From Nematopogon swammerdamellus (taxonomy: Eukaryota > Arthropoda > Insecta > Lepidoptera > Adelidae), in contig OX336359.1 in NCBI GenBank assembly GCA_946902875.1, forward strand, positions 3,782,001 through 3,846,000: a stretch of DNA of 64,000 nucleotides, written 5' to 3'. A program made the translations under genes and the position numbers. The notes under the pieces were generated by a model, which saw nothing but the letters and a program-made list of their open reading frames with translations, was not told the origin of the DNA and made no database searches. How positions within the stretch are numbered: position 1 is the stretch's first letter; each line of letters opens with the position of its first letter. Shown piece after piece: positions 51,757-60,242 of the stretch.

Positions 51757-51828
51757 GGCCCGGTGGTGTAGTTGGTTATCGCGTTGGCGGTTCAAGCCAG
51801 AGACCCAGGTTCGAATCCTGGTCGGGAT
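51757..51828 (+). tRNA. tRNA-Glu-like sequence (anticodon TTC), right arm
   Basis: 72 bases. Acceptor GGCCCGG against TCGGGAT (three C-G pairs plus G-C and wobble pairs, one G.A mismatch), D-arm GTGTAGTTGGTTATCGC (good A box), anticodon stem TTGGC/GCCAG, loop GGTTCAA with anticodon TTC, variable AGAC, T arm CCAGG-TTCGAAT-CCTGG. G at position 33 argues against normal function. Differs from the left arm at the first anticodon base. Confidence 0.6.
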
Positions 51829-51881
51829 GTATTTTTTTCAATGATTTTCGATTTGCATTTTTCTAATTAAAAATACCTATA

Positions 51882-52160
51882 GTTATACTACTCACATTTT
51901 ATTCTGACTTCCAGACGGGCGAATCCGCGTAAAGCGCTTCAATTAAATTAAATTTAGTTTTCTGTGCAAAATAATTAAGCTCAATTTTTAGACTAAAATT
52001 TTCAAGGGCCCTCCTTTTTGGGACCGAGTGTTCTCGAGAAGCTCATCGTCGTTAAGGTTGCTCCAACTCGGGAACAACGTTATAAATCCAAACTAACGAT
52101 GTCTTTATCTGAGGGTTGAACTGCAGCGACCAGGTTAGCTACACAATTGGAGGGAAATTA
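51882..52160. other. unassigned
   Basis: No gene or repeat recognised. Confidence 0.35.
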
Positions 52161-52162
52161 CA

Positions 52163-52487
52163 TACATATACATATCATACACGCTGAATCCCGACAATCG
52201 GGGTAAGCAGAGTAATCGGTGTTGTGCTGCAAGAAATCTGGAAAATTACAGCACAACACCGACCACCACGTTTCGCAAAGTATTCGAACAAGATTCAATC
52301 GATCAAGCCGCAAGTAAGGCACGAAGACCCTCCTGCTGTGACTCAGTGGACGGTACTTCCAAGGTCAGAGGTGGCGAGCCTGTCGCCCTATAGCACGGCA
52401 TCTTAGCCACCCTTAGTCACCTTTTACGACATGCATCGGGAGAGATGCAGTGGGGCTATTCTTTTTAAGTACCGGCCCCACACGGTG
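52163..52487 (-). repeat. full-length SINE-C, minus strand
   Basis: Starts CATACATATACATATCATAC (tail complement), then hairpin, body and the complement of head-B ending GTACCGGCCCCACACGG. The hairpin stem differs slightly (GTGCTGCAAGAAATCTGGAA). Confidence 0.87.
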
Positions 52488-52489
52488 GA

Positions 52490-52700
52490 GTAGGCAGAGA
52501 CAACGGATCTCCGCGTGCCACGATCCTGCCTGACACACCTCTGCCGCCTCTTCCATTCTCTGTTCTTCATGCATGCTCGTCGATTAAGGATACTGGGTAC
52601 TTGACTCTTTTTGAGCACATGTCCGATCTGGTAAAGGTACGTGCGTCTTGGGCGACCCTTCCCGACTATTCTGTTTAATTTACTTGTTAAGTTTCCGTAT
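52490..52700 (-). pseudogene. LINE-K C-terminal fragment
   Basis: Minus-strand translation: [33 protein letters not shown], then after a shift CVRQDRGTRRSVVSAYSTV. It is joined directly to the SINE-C head on its 3' side. Confidence 0.78.
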
Positions 52701-52820
52701 AACGTACGGCATCCTACGCCGTCTGTCTGTCTGTCCAACCGTCCGTCCGTCTGTCCGAGGGCCGATCGATCTCTTGAACCGTAATACATGACATTACAGA
52801 AATTTTCACAGAATATGTGC
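52692..52820 (+). repeat. family F fragment
   Basis: GTTTCCGTATAACGTACGG, CCTACGCCGTCTGTCTGTC and TGAACCGTAATACATG, then AATTTTCACAGAATATGTG. It ends in an RTE tail. Confidence 0.7.
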
Positions 52821-52908
52821 TGAAGGCCGAGAGGACCTGAGGAAAATAGGAGATGCGTATGCCCAGCAGTGGACGCTTACACGCTGACTGACCGACTGAC
52901 TGACAAGT
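52818..52908 (+). pseudogene. RTE-type LINE last codons and (TGAC)n tail
   Basis: GCTGAAGGCCGAGAGGACCT then AGATGCGTATGCCCAGCAG corresponds to AEGRE...GDAYAQQ; the tail is GCTGACTGACCGACTGACTG. Confidence 0.72.
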
Positions 52909-52987
52909 TACGTTTGTATGGATTGGCTACTCTCACAATTAGAGCTACTGCTAAGTACCTCAAGTAGATCGGGTGATGATATATATC

Positions 52988-53250
52988 GTAAAAAACCGGC
53001 CAAGTGCGAGTCGAACTCGCGCACCGAGGGTTCTGTGTCGCCGTGGCATGGTCAGCGCCACTCACGTAAATTTTTCTTATTTTTATTATTTGTTGTTATA
53101 TCGGCCATAATAACACATATTCTGTGAAAATTTCAACGGGCTACCTATTATGGTTCAAGAGATGCAGCCCTCGGACAGACGGACAGACAGACAGACGGCG
53201 TAGGCTTAGTAATAGGGTCTCGTACGACGGATACGGAACCCTAAAAATAA
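52988..53250 (-). repeat. family F repeat
   Basis: AAAAAACCGGCCAAGTGCGA, GCATGGTCAGCGCCACTCAC, ATTATTTGTTGTTATATCGG, GGTTCAAGAGATGCAGCCCT, (CAGA)n, and the end TACGGATACGGAACCCTAAA. The middle segment (CCCCATAC region) is deleted. Confidence 0.85.
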
Positions 53251-53344
53251 TCTCAAATAGTTGCAGAATTTAATGGAATTATTGCCATGCAATTTTGTTT
53301 TGTAGTTTTTTTTTTAGTAAATCGCGAACATTTTAATTTTTTTA

Positions 53345-53485
53345 TAGAAAGCGCGACTGGCACCGAGCCACCCATAAGATGTCTAACGACGCCCATGGTC
53401 ATTCGGTCGTACACGGAGTACGTTGCGAATGTCATGCCGGCCTGACAGGTGCCTATTCACGCCTTCGCATAAATCCGCCGAAATG
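53345..53485 (-). pseudogene. LINE-H 3' fragment
   Basis: ATAGAAAGCGCGACTGGCAC, CACCCATAAGATGTCTAACG and GCCGGCCTGACAGGTGCC, ending at CATTCACGCC-type codons. Confidence 0.75.
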
Positions 53486-53725
53486 CAGACAACAGACAGG
53501 CAGGCACATTTTTTTTTATTTTCAAAAGTTTTTGAGCAAAATTTGCTTATTCTGATTACACACGAGAAATAAGTAATTTTTAATATAAGTAGTATAATAA
53601 TAATATTTCTCACAAATTAAGTATTTTTATTGAAGCTCCAAAAGTCCACAGCTGTCCATCTGTGCTCATGACTCGTGAAAGCAACTGTGGTAGCTGTATG
53701 TTTTCTTATTTAAATAAATAGGTAG
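53486..53725. other. unassigned AT-rich
   Basis: Nothing recognised. Confidence 0.4.
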
Positions 53726-53727
53726 GT

Positions 53728-54192
53728 ACCGTGTGGCGTCGGTACTTAAAAAGAATAGCCCCACTGCATCTCTCCCCGTCGCATGTCGTAAAAGTCGACT
53801 AAGGGATAAGAAAATTCGTCAGCCTCGCTAGCTCAGTGGCGCGGTTGGTTAGTCAACTGTTATTTATTAAGCAACACTGAGCGCGGTCAGTGATTGGATG
53901 GGTGACTGCTCGACCGTTGGAGGCTGACCGTGGTTCGGATTCCACGTTAAACTGTAGGTCCCTTCCCTTCTTACCTTACTAGGTGGTAGGGTTTATCCCG
54001 GCCGGCACTGAACGAAACGTCGGTCGAAACGGCTATGTAAATAGTTCGTGTTTTCCGTCCAGTTTAGTGTAGCCGACATGAAATGAAGGGAAGCACTGAC
54101 ATGGCACCTAGTTCACCCTGTGTTATGGGCTGACATCACGGATGTTGTGGGTGATGTAGCCAACCGTGTCAGGTTCCATAAAAAAAAAAAAA
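53728..54192 (+). repeat. composite: head-B + complete SINE-A (reference copy)
   Basis: Head-B at 53728-53805. From 53818 the tRNA-like A box CTCGCTAGCTCAGTGGCGCG, then a 5S rRNA-like segment at 53866-53918 (ATTAAGCAAC, GGTCAGTGATTGGATGGG, TGAC). The tRNA-like T arm CGTGG-TTCGGAT-TCCACG with B box follows, then core AAACTGTAGGTCCCTT and TTACTAGGTGGTAGGG. The body has GGCTATGTAAATAGTT, and the tail TCAGGTTCCATA carries poly(A). A short deletion (GGCCGGCACTG) removes part of the body. Confidence 0.9.
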
Positions 54193-54540
54193 TAAACCTA
54201 ATTTATTTTAAATACTTGTAGAGCAATAAAGAATGTATCTCAACCTCTTAAAAGGAGAGTAACCTTAAGGGGGTGTACCCGTTCTCTTAACGGCATTAAC
54301 TTAACGGAGTTAATCTCTTCACAGCGCGGCCGTCGCATTCTTGCCGACGTTCTAGACAAAATTGCGTTAAGTCAACTCAGACTTGGAGGAAACAAGATGA
54401 ACAAACGCTAAACGTAGTTACGTACGGACGGGGGACCGTTGTAACTGTTGGGGCTGGCAGGGGTTGGAGCTGTGGATCAATTCCAAGTGTTTTTCATGCT
54501 GATTGCATGAAACAATTCATCGCTCCCGAACTGGGGTGGC
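54193..54540. other. no feature recognised
   Basis: Unique-looking sequence without recognised motifs. Confidence 0.35.
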
Positions 54541-54544
54541 TCCG

Positions 54545-54692
54545 CCTCTGGCGCAGCCAATTTCACCGCCGAGGAAGTGCCAGTCCGGCTTGGCGGTAAA
54601 CTAATGTCGCTGGGGAAAGGCTATTAACCCGGGATTTGAAGATCCGTGGATTGTAGGAGTGGGGAAAGATATTCCCTGGGAGCCCGTTCCAG
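54545..54692 (-). pseudogene. LINE-P 3' fragment
   Basis: GCCAATTTCACCGCCGAGG, GCCAGTCCGGCTTGG, GATTTGAAGATCCGTGG and GGGGAAAGATATTCCC in the order seen at 41876 and 50351. Confidence 0.75.
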
Positions 54693-54693
54693 A

Positions 54694-55112
54694 CCCTGTG
54701 ATCTAGCTGCTCAATTCACGCCGGGCCAACTGCTTACACTCTATAAAGCACAAGTAACATCGGTGATGGAATATTACAGTCATCTTTGGGAGGTGGATAA
54801 TTTACGCACTGGCCATTAGAAACTTAAATGGTATTTTTATGTTGTCTATGCTCTCTCGCGATGTCAAGTTAGATTAAAATATTCCAAAGAGACAAAGCAA
54901 GCATTTTACTTCATTTCCCACCGCATCGTCCTGTATTATCTATAATTTGGTCCTTCGAGCGAGAAAGCATAAACAACATAAAAATACCATTTAAGTTTCT
55001 AATGGCCAGTGCGCAAATTATCCACCTCCCAAAGACACCGATCTTACTTGTGCTTTATAGAGTGTAAGCAGTTGGAGCGGCGTGAATTGAGCAGCTGGGT
55101 CACAGTGTCTGG
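54694..55112. repeat. inverted duplication with an RT fragment in the arms
   Basis: The left arm (CAGCTGCTC-type start, CAATTCACGCCGGG, CTGCTTACACTCTATAAAGC, GGTGGATAATTT, GCACTGGCCATTAGAAACTT, ATGGTATTTTTATGTTGT) recurs in reverse on the right. Arms are about 180 bp. At 54714-54795 the plus frame reads QLLTLYKAQVTSVMEYYSHL, the LYKAQV..MEYCSHLW motif of jockey/R1-like RTs; the mirrored copy lacks the EYYSHL part. Confidence 0.82.
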
Positions 55113-55268
55113 AACACATGCTCCGACCATCGCCATACCGGAGACTTCCCCTTGGATTGCTGGGCATACCAGACTAGAGTAGAACACAGCCGAGGCTCCT
55201 ATGCGGCCATCTTTCGTCCAGTGCGGTGGTATCGATCCAGTAAACTACAATTTGAGCCTTAGCTGGTA
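55113..55268 (-). repeat. SINE-D body, minus strand
   Basis: CATACCGGAGACTTCCCCTT, AGACTAGAGTAGAACACAGC, GTGCGGTGGTATCGATCCAG and CAATTTGAGCC, followed by a short inverted GGCTCAATTTGTAG. Confidence 0.72.
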
Positions 55269-55299
55269 GGCTCAATTTGTAGTAAGAGCATAGCGAAGA

Positions 55300-55430
55300 T
55301 CGATCAAAGTTTCTCGTGTTTTCCGTCCAGTTCAGTATTAGCCAATACGACGGAAGATACTCACTGGTATGACGCTCTGACAGGAACAATGTGTGCGATC
55401 TGGTAAACTTGAAATAGAGATAATGAGTAG
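55300..55430 (+). repeat. diverged SINE-A-like body
   Basis: CTCGTGTTTTCCGTCCAGTT, CAGTATTAGCCAATACGACG and CACTGGTATGACGCTCTGAC. A related version at 56462-56545 (CCAATACGACCGAGGATAAC) suggests a separate subfamily. Confidence 0.5.
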
Positions 55431-55564
55431 ACAAATTTATTAGTGGAGTTCAAGACTAGCGAGGATTTTTTTATTGTGTTTTTTTTTTAGTTACAGATTT
55501 ACACTTGAGGCCTGATTGATAAAACTAACATCGTCACATTGACCTAATGATCCAAACACGAATA

Positions 55565-55745
55565 TAGGTACAGTAACCGGCAGAAAATAATGAACATCGA
55601 GCTGTAGAAAGAGACAATCCGGTTGTAGAGCGTCGTCTCTGTCGCACGAACTCGCACGTTTCTGTGCGACAAAGACGCCGCTCTACAACCGGATTGTCTC
55701 TTTCTTAATCTCGATGTACATTATGTACTGACGGGTACTGTTAGT
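55565..55745. mobile_element. palindromic MITE
   Basis: AATGAACATCGAGCTGTAGA, AAGAGACAATCCGGTTGTAG and GTCTCTGTCGCAC are mirrored by GTGCGACAAAGACGC, CTACAACCGGATTGTCTCTT and ATCTCGATGTACATT. Outer parts CAGTAACCGGCAG and ACTGACGGGTACTG are only partly matched. Related single pieces are at 56040-56105 and 62696-62760. Confidence 0.75.
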
Positions 55746-55782
55746 ACGGTTCCCGGCATCAAATAATGCGTGTAATGTGTAA

Positions 55783-55815
55783 TTTATTTATTTATTTATT
55801 TATTTATTTATTTGG
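55783..55815. repeat. (ATTT)n microsatellite
   Basis: Eight or so ATTT units. Confidence 0.95.
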
Positions 55816-56157
55816 TTTACTACAAGTAGGACACACAACATAACATAAAATAACACAGGTATTCTTAAAACTAGCCTTATGTCTACTCAATAATAGGAAA
55901 CACTACATTCATCGGAACGATCGTGCGTGGCGTGACGTCCATCGTCGTCCGTCCGCAAGACAGTGAAGGAAGGAGTAAGTACCAGGAGTCAAACGACAGC
56001 GCGATGCGCAGGCGCCGCGCGCCTCGGTTCGCAATGGTTGTAATGGTTGTAGAGCCGTCCCTGTCGCACAGAGACGTGCGAGTGAGTCCATAATTTGCTG
56101 CCGGGAACTGTAGGTAGTTAGAAATACTTATTGTATAGAATTTCTTATTGTTTGTTT

Positions 56158-56290
56158 TTAACTCCCGACGCAAAAGGAGGGGTGTTATAAGCTTGACGCC
56201 TCCGTATGTTTGTATGTCTGTATGTGCCATCGTAGCGCCCATACGGATGGGCCGATTCTACAAAACCTTTTCAAAAAGAATTAAAAAAAA
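56158..56290 (+). repeat. family E repeat
   Basis: AACTCCCGACGCAAAAGGAG, GGGTGTTATAAGCTTGACG, GTGCCATCGTAGCGCCCATA, CGGATGGGCCGATTC. Confidence 0.75.
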
Positions 56291-56589
56291 CACAATTTTT
56301 TTTTTTAAACCCTAGTTACATTAACAACCCATATAAAGTAAAAAAGAATTTTAATTAAAGGCGTCAGGGGACTAACAAGTAAAAAACTCGGTCCCCCAAC
56401 GCTTTTAATTAACTAAGCAGCAATAGTTCTTTATTTTCCAAGGGTTGTTAATATGTCGGGGGCTGTTTATACACTCAGTGTGACCAATACGACCGAGGAT
56501 AACCACTGGCATGACACTCTGACCGGAAAAATGTGTGTAATTTAAGTTTTTAATTGTAAAATCTAGTAATGAAAGACTCAGAAACTCAC

Positions 56590-57047
56590 CGTGTTCTCCG
56601 TGATGTCGCTCACTTCGCAATGTAGGATTGCGGTGGTGCCGATCTGTGCGACCACTGTCGTACAGTTGTCCGTGAGGAATATTCCTTTCGTCGTTCCTTT
56701 CCCACCCAGCCTGTTCGCAATAGACGGCTCTCGTTCTCTGTACATCTTCTTCACTTTGCTCGTCGATTTAGACAGACTCGCCTCTGTCAATTCCATATTC
56801 AATTCCTTATCTCCGTACATATTTACATTATCAACGTTTCTAAAATCGTCTGTTAGTTCATTTACACCTATGTCTCTGTGTAGTTCTACGTCTAAAGATA
56901 GCCTTAAGGGTTGTGGAAGATTTGGATATGTAGATATGTCTAGGGGTGGTATGCTGCTATAGTGGCTGGTGACGAAGTCATCCTCAGTGGTTGAGGAGGG
57001 GGTCGTGGGCGTAGCTTGTGTTGTACTGGTCGTTCTCCGTCTGTGAC
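56590..57047 (-). CDS. internal exon of an immunoglobulin-superfamily protein, Dpr/DIP-like
   Basis: Minus-strand 458-base exon with no stop. Acceptor TTCTTCTTCCACAG lies just above 57047 and donor GTGAGT at 56589-56584. The N-terminal half is a low-complexity, Thr/Ser/Pro then acidic region (TPTTPSSTTEDDF, then LHRDIGVNELTDDFRN). After SIANRLGGKGTTKGI comes FLTDNCTTVVAQIGTTAILH followed by CEVSDITENT. That is the A' and B strands of an Ig V-set domain with the first cystine Cys (LHCEV), cut where the next exon should supply the VSWIRR strand. Insect Dpr and DIP neuronal recognition proteins have this shape and a splice site here. Signal peptide and remaining Ig exons are not in view. Best candidate for a true host exon. 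Confidence 0.75.
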
Positions 57048-57119
57048 CTGTGGAAGAAGAAATACGGATATTAGATTGATATTTTTGTATGATGTTGTGA
57101 CTATTTGGAAATTTATCAT

Positions 57120-57460
57120 GCGTGTTTTTTATAGACGCCCGGCACGGGTGACTGTGCCCAAAAGACTCCTCGTGAAACCACGCTCAGAGAGGCGCCAAGC
57201 CAGCTACAAGGCGGATAAAGAGGTCGTTGTCTAATTTATTAACACACCCTTTGAAGATTCCCAGGTTATAAGTGGTGGGAACATACGCGCCGGAAGACCG
57301 TTCCATATTTTCGCCGTACGACATAGGAACGATTTCGAAAAGCGATGCGTTTTCAGAAGTTGTGTGTCAACAACATATGAATGTTCCGAGCGAGTCCGGC
57401 GGGTGTGACGGATACGGATCGGGGCAGGAGAGATGAGGAAAGCCAGCTCTTCAGAACATC
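57120..57460 (-). pseudogene. LINE-R C-terminus and 3' UTR
   Basis: Minus frame: IRHTRRTRSEHSYVVDTQLL, KTHRFSKSFLCRTAKIWNGL and PARMFPPLIT, then a stop after ..GVLIN. The 3' UTR ends CGTGCCGGGCGTCTATAAAAAA. It lies inside the presumed intron 5' of the Ig exon. Confidence 0.82.
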
Positions 57461-57499
57461 GGCAATGGTAGTAACTATAAAACAGTGTACATAAAACAT

Positions 57500-57640
57500 G
57501 TATGAAGAACATTATGAGAGTGGAGGAGGCGGCAGAGGTGTGTCAGGATAGTGGAACGTGAAAATTCGTTGTATCTTCCTACCCCACGGGAAAACAGGCG
57601 TGACGCTATGTATGTATGTATGATCATGACTACAATATGG
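57500..57640 (+). pseudogene. LINE-K 3' end
   Basis: ATGAAGAACATTATGAGAGT, GTGGAGGAGGCGGCAGAGG, CCCCACGGGAAAACAGGCGT, then TATGTATGTATG. Premature stop (GGAACGTGA) relative to 11024-11305. Confidence 0.75.
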
Positions 57641-57694
57641 GGTGAAACTGTCTGTGCGTGACACGCTAACGTAAAGTCCAACAGAAACTTGAGT

Positions 57695-57875
57695 CGAACT
57701 CCAAAATGTGGAGTGTGCTTCCGGGAAATATCTTTCCCCAATCGTACATCTCACTAGTTTCAAATCGCGTGCAAACAGCTCTTCCCCAGAAATCTTACTC
57801 CGCCTACAAGCCGGACTGACACTTCCTTCGGAGGTGAAACTGGCTATGCCTGAGGTTCCTCGCGAAGGTACCTCC
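57695..57875 (+). pseudogene. LINE-P fragment, plus strand
   Basis: GTGCTTCCGGGAAATATCTT, TTTCAAATCGCGTGC, CCGGACTGACACTTCC and GAGGTGAAACTGGCTATGCC, the inverse of the 41876 order. Confidence 0.7.
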
Positions 57876-57929
57876 TCTTGTTTAGCCACCGAGTTCGTAT
57901 TCAATAAAAAATCACAATCACACATGTAA

Positions 57930-58155
57930 ATACACTTTTTAGTTTCTTCGATGGTGAGCCTCGTAAATGTTTTACTTTTTCTTATTTTTATTATTTGTTG
58001 TTGTCATAATAACACATATTCTGTGAAGATTTCAACGGGCTACCTAGTACGGTTAGACAGATACAGCCCTCGGACAGACGGCCAGACAGACAGACAGACA
58101 GACGGCGTAGGCTTAGTAATAGGGTCCCGTACGACGGATACGGAACCCTAAAAAC
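57930..58155 (-). repeat. family F repeat
   Basis: ATACACTTTTTAGTTTCTTC, TACTTTTTCTTATTTTTATT, ACGGGCTACCTAGTACGGTT, GACAGACAGACAGACGGCGT and ACGACGGATACGGAACCCTA. Confidence 0.8.
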
Positions 58156-58339
58156 TAATTTAGGTATGATGATGACAGGTCAAACAAATTTCACTAATAA
58201 CTTCAACACCTCAAGCAATTCATCACGATGCATTATTTAACGGCATTCAATCGAAGCTCCTCTTTACCGCCTCATCCCGGTCAAGAGGCCAATTTACTAA
58301 CGGGTAAATTGAGTCGATTACGTTTTTTCCCCGGACGGG

Positions 58340-58525
58340 ACGACCGCGTCGACCGGTTTGTGTAAACGAGTCCTACACCGGAGGCCGTGGAGGGAAACGG
58401 AGCGTGGGAAAACCACCCGCCACGTGGGACGATGGAGGCAATTAGTGATTCCCTACCGCAGAAGGCCGGGAGGACTGGAGAAAAATTGGAGTGGACAAGC
58501 GCCACTCCAATTTTCCTAACGTTTG
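58340..58525 (+). pseudogene. RTE-type LINE C-terminal fragment
   Basis: GTCCTACACCGGAGGCCGTG, GAGCGTGGGAAAACCACCCG, a shortened GATGGAGGCAATTAGTGATT (the empty-site relative of the MITE insertion at 2295), GAAGGCCGGGAGGACTGGAG. It ends in a hairpin AATTGGAGTGG../..CCACTCCAATT. Confidence 0.8.
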
Positions 58526-58620
58526 CACGTTCAATAGCATAGTGGACGCAGAAACGTTGACTGACTGAATGGCGATATTTTGATTAACACGAATAGGATC
58601 GTACCGTGTACGTGCGCTTG

Positions 58621-58840
58621 TACCGTGTGGGGCCGGTAGGTACTTAAAAAGAATATCCCCACTGCATCTCTACTCATGCATGTCGCAAAAGGCGACGTGC
58701 GTCACTTGTTGCTTGATAGTTGTCCTAATGCTTCCCTAAACCTGATGGTCGGTGTTGTGCTGTAATTTACCAAATTCTGACAGCACAACACCTATTACTA
58801 TGCTTACTCTGATTGTCGAAATACAGTGTGATGGTATGCC
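58621..58840 (+). repeat. SINE-C with internal deletion
   Basis: Complete head-B with a GTAG insertion (GGCCGGTAGGTAC); the body jumps from GCAAAAGGCGACGTGC to TCACTTGTTGCTTGATAG; hairpin GTGCTGTAATTTACC..GACAGCACAAC; tail ATACAGTGTGATGG. Confidence 0.82.
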
Positions 58841-58911
58841 TATTTATATGCTTTGCGACATTAAAATTGAAAAAAAATAATCATGAGTTCACGCTGCAAC
58901 CAAAGGGTAGC

Positions 58912-59100
58912 ACTGCAATTAAACCTACTTCACCGAGGTGTATGGGCTGATCCCACTAGTGTAGTATGTTGTGTAGCTAGCCATTTTAGGCTCAATAAAA
59001 AAGTCTGAGTAACGTGACCCACGGTTGATGTGTAAACATCATTCGCGAGCGTCGCCGAATTCACTCCGGCCCCAAAAATACTCGAAGTACCGGCATTGAT
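58912..59100 (+). repeat. direct repeat, left copy (SINE-A-tail-like)
   Basis: ACCGAGGTGTATGGGCTGAT, GTGTAGTATGTTGTGTAGC, ATTTTAGGCTCAATA, CCACGGTTGATGTGTAAACA and CTCCGGCCCCAAAAATACTC. Recurs at 59318-59505. The first part parallels the SINE-A tail (GGTGTTATGGGCTGACATC). Confidence 0.82.
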
Positions 59101-59135
59101 ATTAACACATCAATAAACAACAATAGAGATAAAAA

Positions 59136-59290
59136 CATAAACAGAAACAGAAACAGAAACAGAAACAGAAAAAGAAACAGAAACAGAAACAGAAACAGAA
59201 ACAGAAACAGAAACAGAAACAGAAACAGAAACAGAAACAGAAACAGAAAAAGGAACAGAAACAGTAACAGAAACAGAAACAGAAACAGAA
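59136..59290 (-). repeat. (ACAGAA)n hexanucleotide array
   Basis: About 25 units with rare variants (AAAGAA, AAAAAGGA, AGTAAC, AAATAG). The minus-strand frame gives alternating Leu-Phe and is not a gene. Confidence 0.97.
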
Positions 59291-59317
59291 ATAGAATATA
59301 GAAAATAGAAGCCCTGC

Positions 59318-59505
59318 AATGGCACCTACCCCACCGAGGTGTATGGGCTGATCCCATTAGTGTAGTATGTTGTGTAGCCAATCATTTTAGGCTCAATAGA
59401 AAAGTCTAAGTAACATGACCCACGGTTGATGTGTAAACATTTAAACATCAAACATCACCGCATGCACTCCGGCCCCAAAAATACTCGGAGTACAGGCTTT
59501 CAAGC
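59318..59505 (+). repeat. direct repeat, right copy
   Basis: Matches 58912-59100 with several substitutions and an AAACATTTAAACATCAAACA insertion. The hexamer array lies between the two copies. Confidence 0.82.
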
Positions 59506-59625
59506 ATGCATGAAGAACATTATGTGAGTGGGAGAGGCGGCAGAGGTGTGTCAGGATCGTGGCACGCGGAGATCCGCTGTCTCTGCCTACCCCACCGGGA
59601 AACATGCGTGAAACATGTATGTATG
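59505..59625 (+). pseudogene. LINE-K 3' end
   Basis: GCATGAAGAACATTATGTGA, GGAGAGGCGGCAGAGGTGTG and CGCTGTCTCTGCCTACCCC, ending GTATGTATG. Very similar to 11190-11310 except for an early stop. Confidence 0.78.
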
Positions 59626-59920
59626 CACCGGCATTGACGACTAGTAGTCGGCTTCCAGAAATAACGTATTTTCTCCATGTAAATAAATGTTCCTATATAA
59701 TTTTACTCGATACGCGTATTCGATTCTGAATGTCTTGCTAGAGAATTGCCGCCAGGCAGCGCACGTCAATTACCGTGAATAGTTGTCTATGGAGGGACAA
59801 TTATCCGCATCCAAAGTGCACCTGAGCTCCGCGAGAGAGCGAGGTCGTAGACGTGCTTGCACCGTGTACACGAGCCTCGTCTGAGAGTTGGTGGAGCTGA
59901 AGTTACGTCAAGCTTTGCGT
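59626..59920. other. no feature recognised
   Basis: Nothing assigned. Confidence 0.35.
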
Positions 59921-59926
59921 TTTAAT

Positions 59927-60172
59927 TTTTTTTTTTTTTTATGGAAACTGACACGGTTGGCTACATCACCTACAACATCCGTGATGTCAGCCCATAACAC
60001 CGGGTGAACTAGGTGCACATGCCAGTGCTTCCCTTCATTTCACGTCGGCTACAATGGACTGGACGGAAAATACGAACTATTTACATAGCCATTTCGACCG
60101 ACGTTTTGCTCAGTGCGGTGGTACCAACCCGGCCGGGATAAACCCTACCACCTAGTAAGGTAAGAAGGGAAT
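59927..60172 (-). repeat. SINE-A body and tail, minus strand
   Basis: Poly(T), ATGGAAACTGACACGGTTGG, body, and core CCTAGTAAGGTAAGAAGGG, where it stops. Head missing. Confidence 0.85.
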
Positions 60173-60193
60173 AATTTTATACTTTTGTCACAA

Positions 60194-60242
60194 TATTTTT
60201 ACGTAATCCGGTACGGGTGGCTGAGTCAGATGGACCAGAGCA
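60194..60242 (-). repeat. SINE-D tail
   Basis: TTTTACGTAATCCGGTACGG, GTGGCTGAGTCAGATGG and CCAGAGCACAT. Confidence 0.65.

Larger units (their letters stand above)
51562..51881. repeat. ~320-bp hairpin with tRNA-like genes as arms
   Basis: TTTTTAATTAGAAAAATG and AAATCGAAAATTG on the left are mirrored by CAATGATTTTCGATTTGCAT and TTTTTCTAATTAAAAA on the right, and the tRNA-like sequences between are also mirrored. Arms about 110 bp, loop about 90 bp. Confidence 0.92.

Noticed and set aside
59061..59381. 106-codon Leu/Phe-rich frame resembling a membrane protein
   Set aside because: It is the translation of the (ACAGAA)n array; the hydrophobic repeat has no real transmembrane design.
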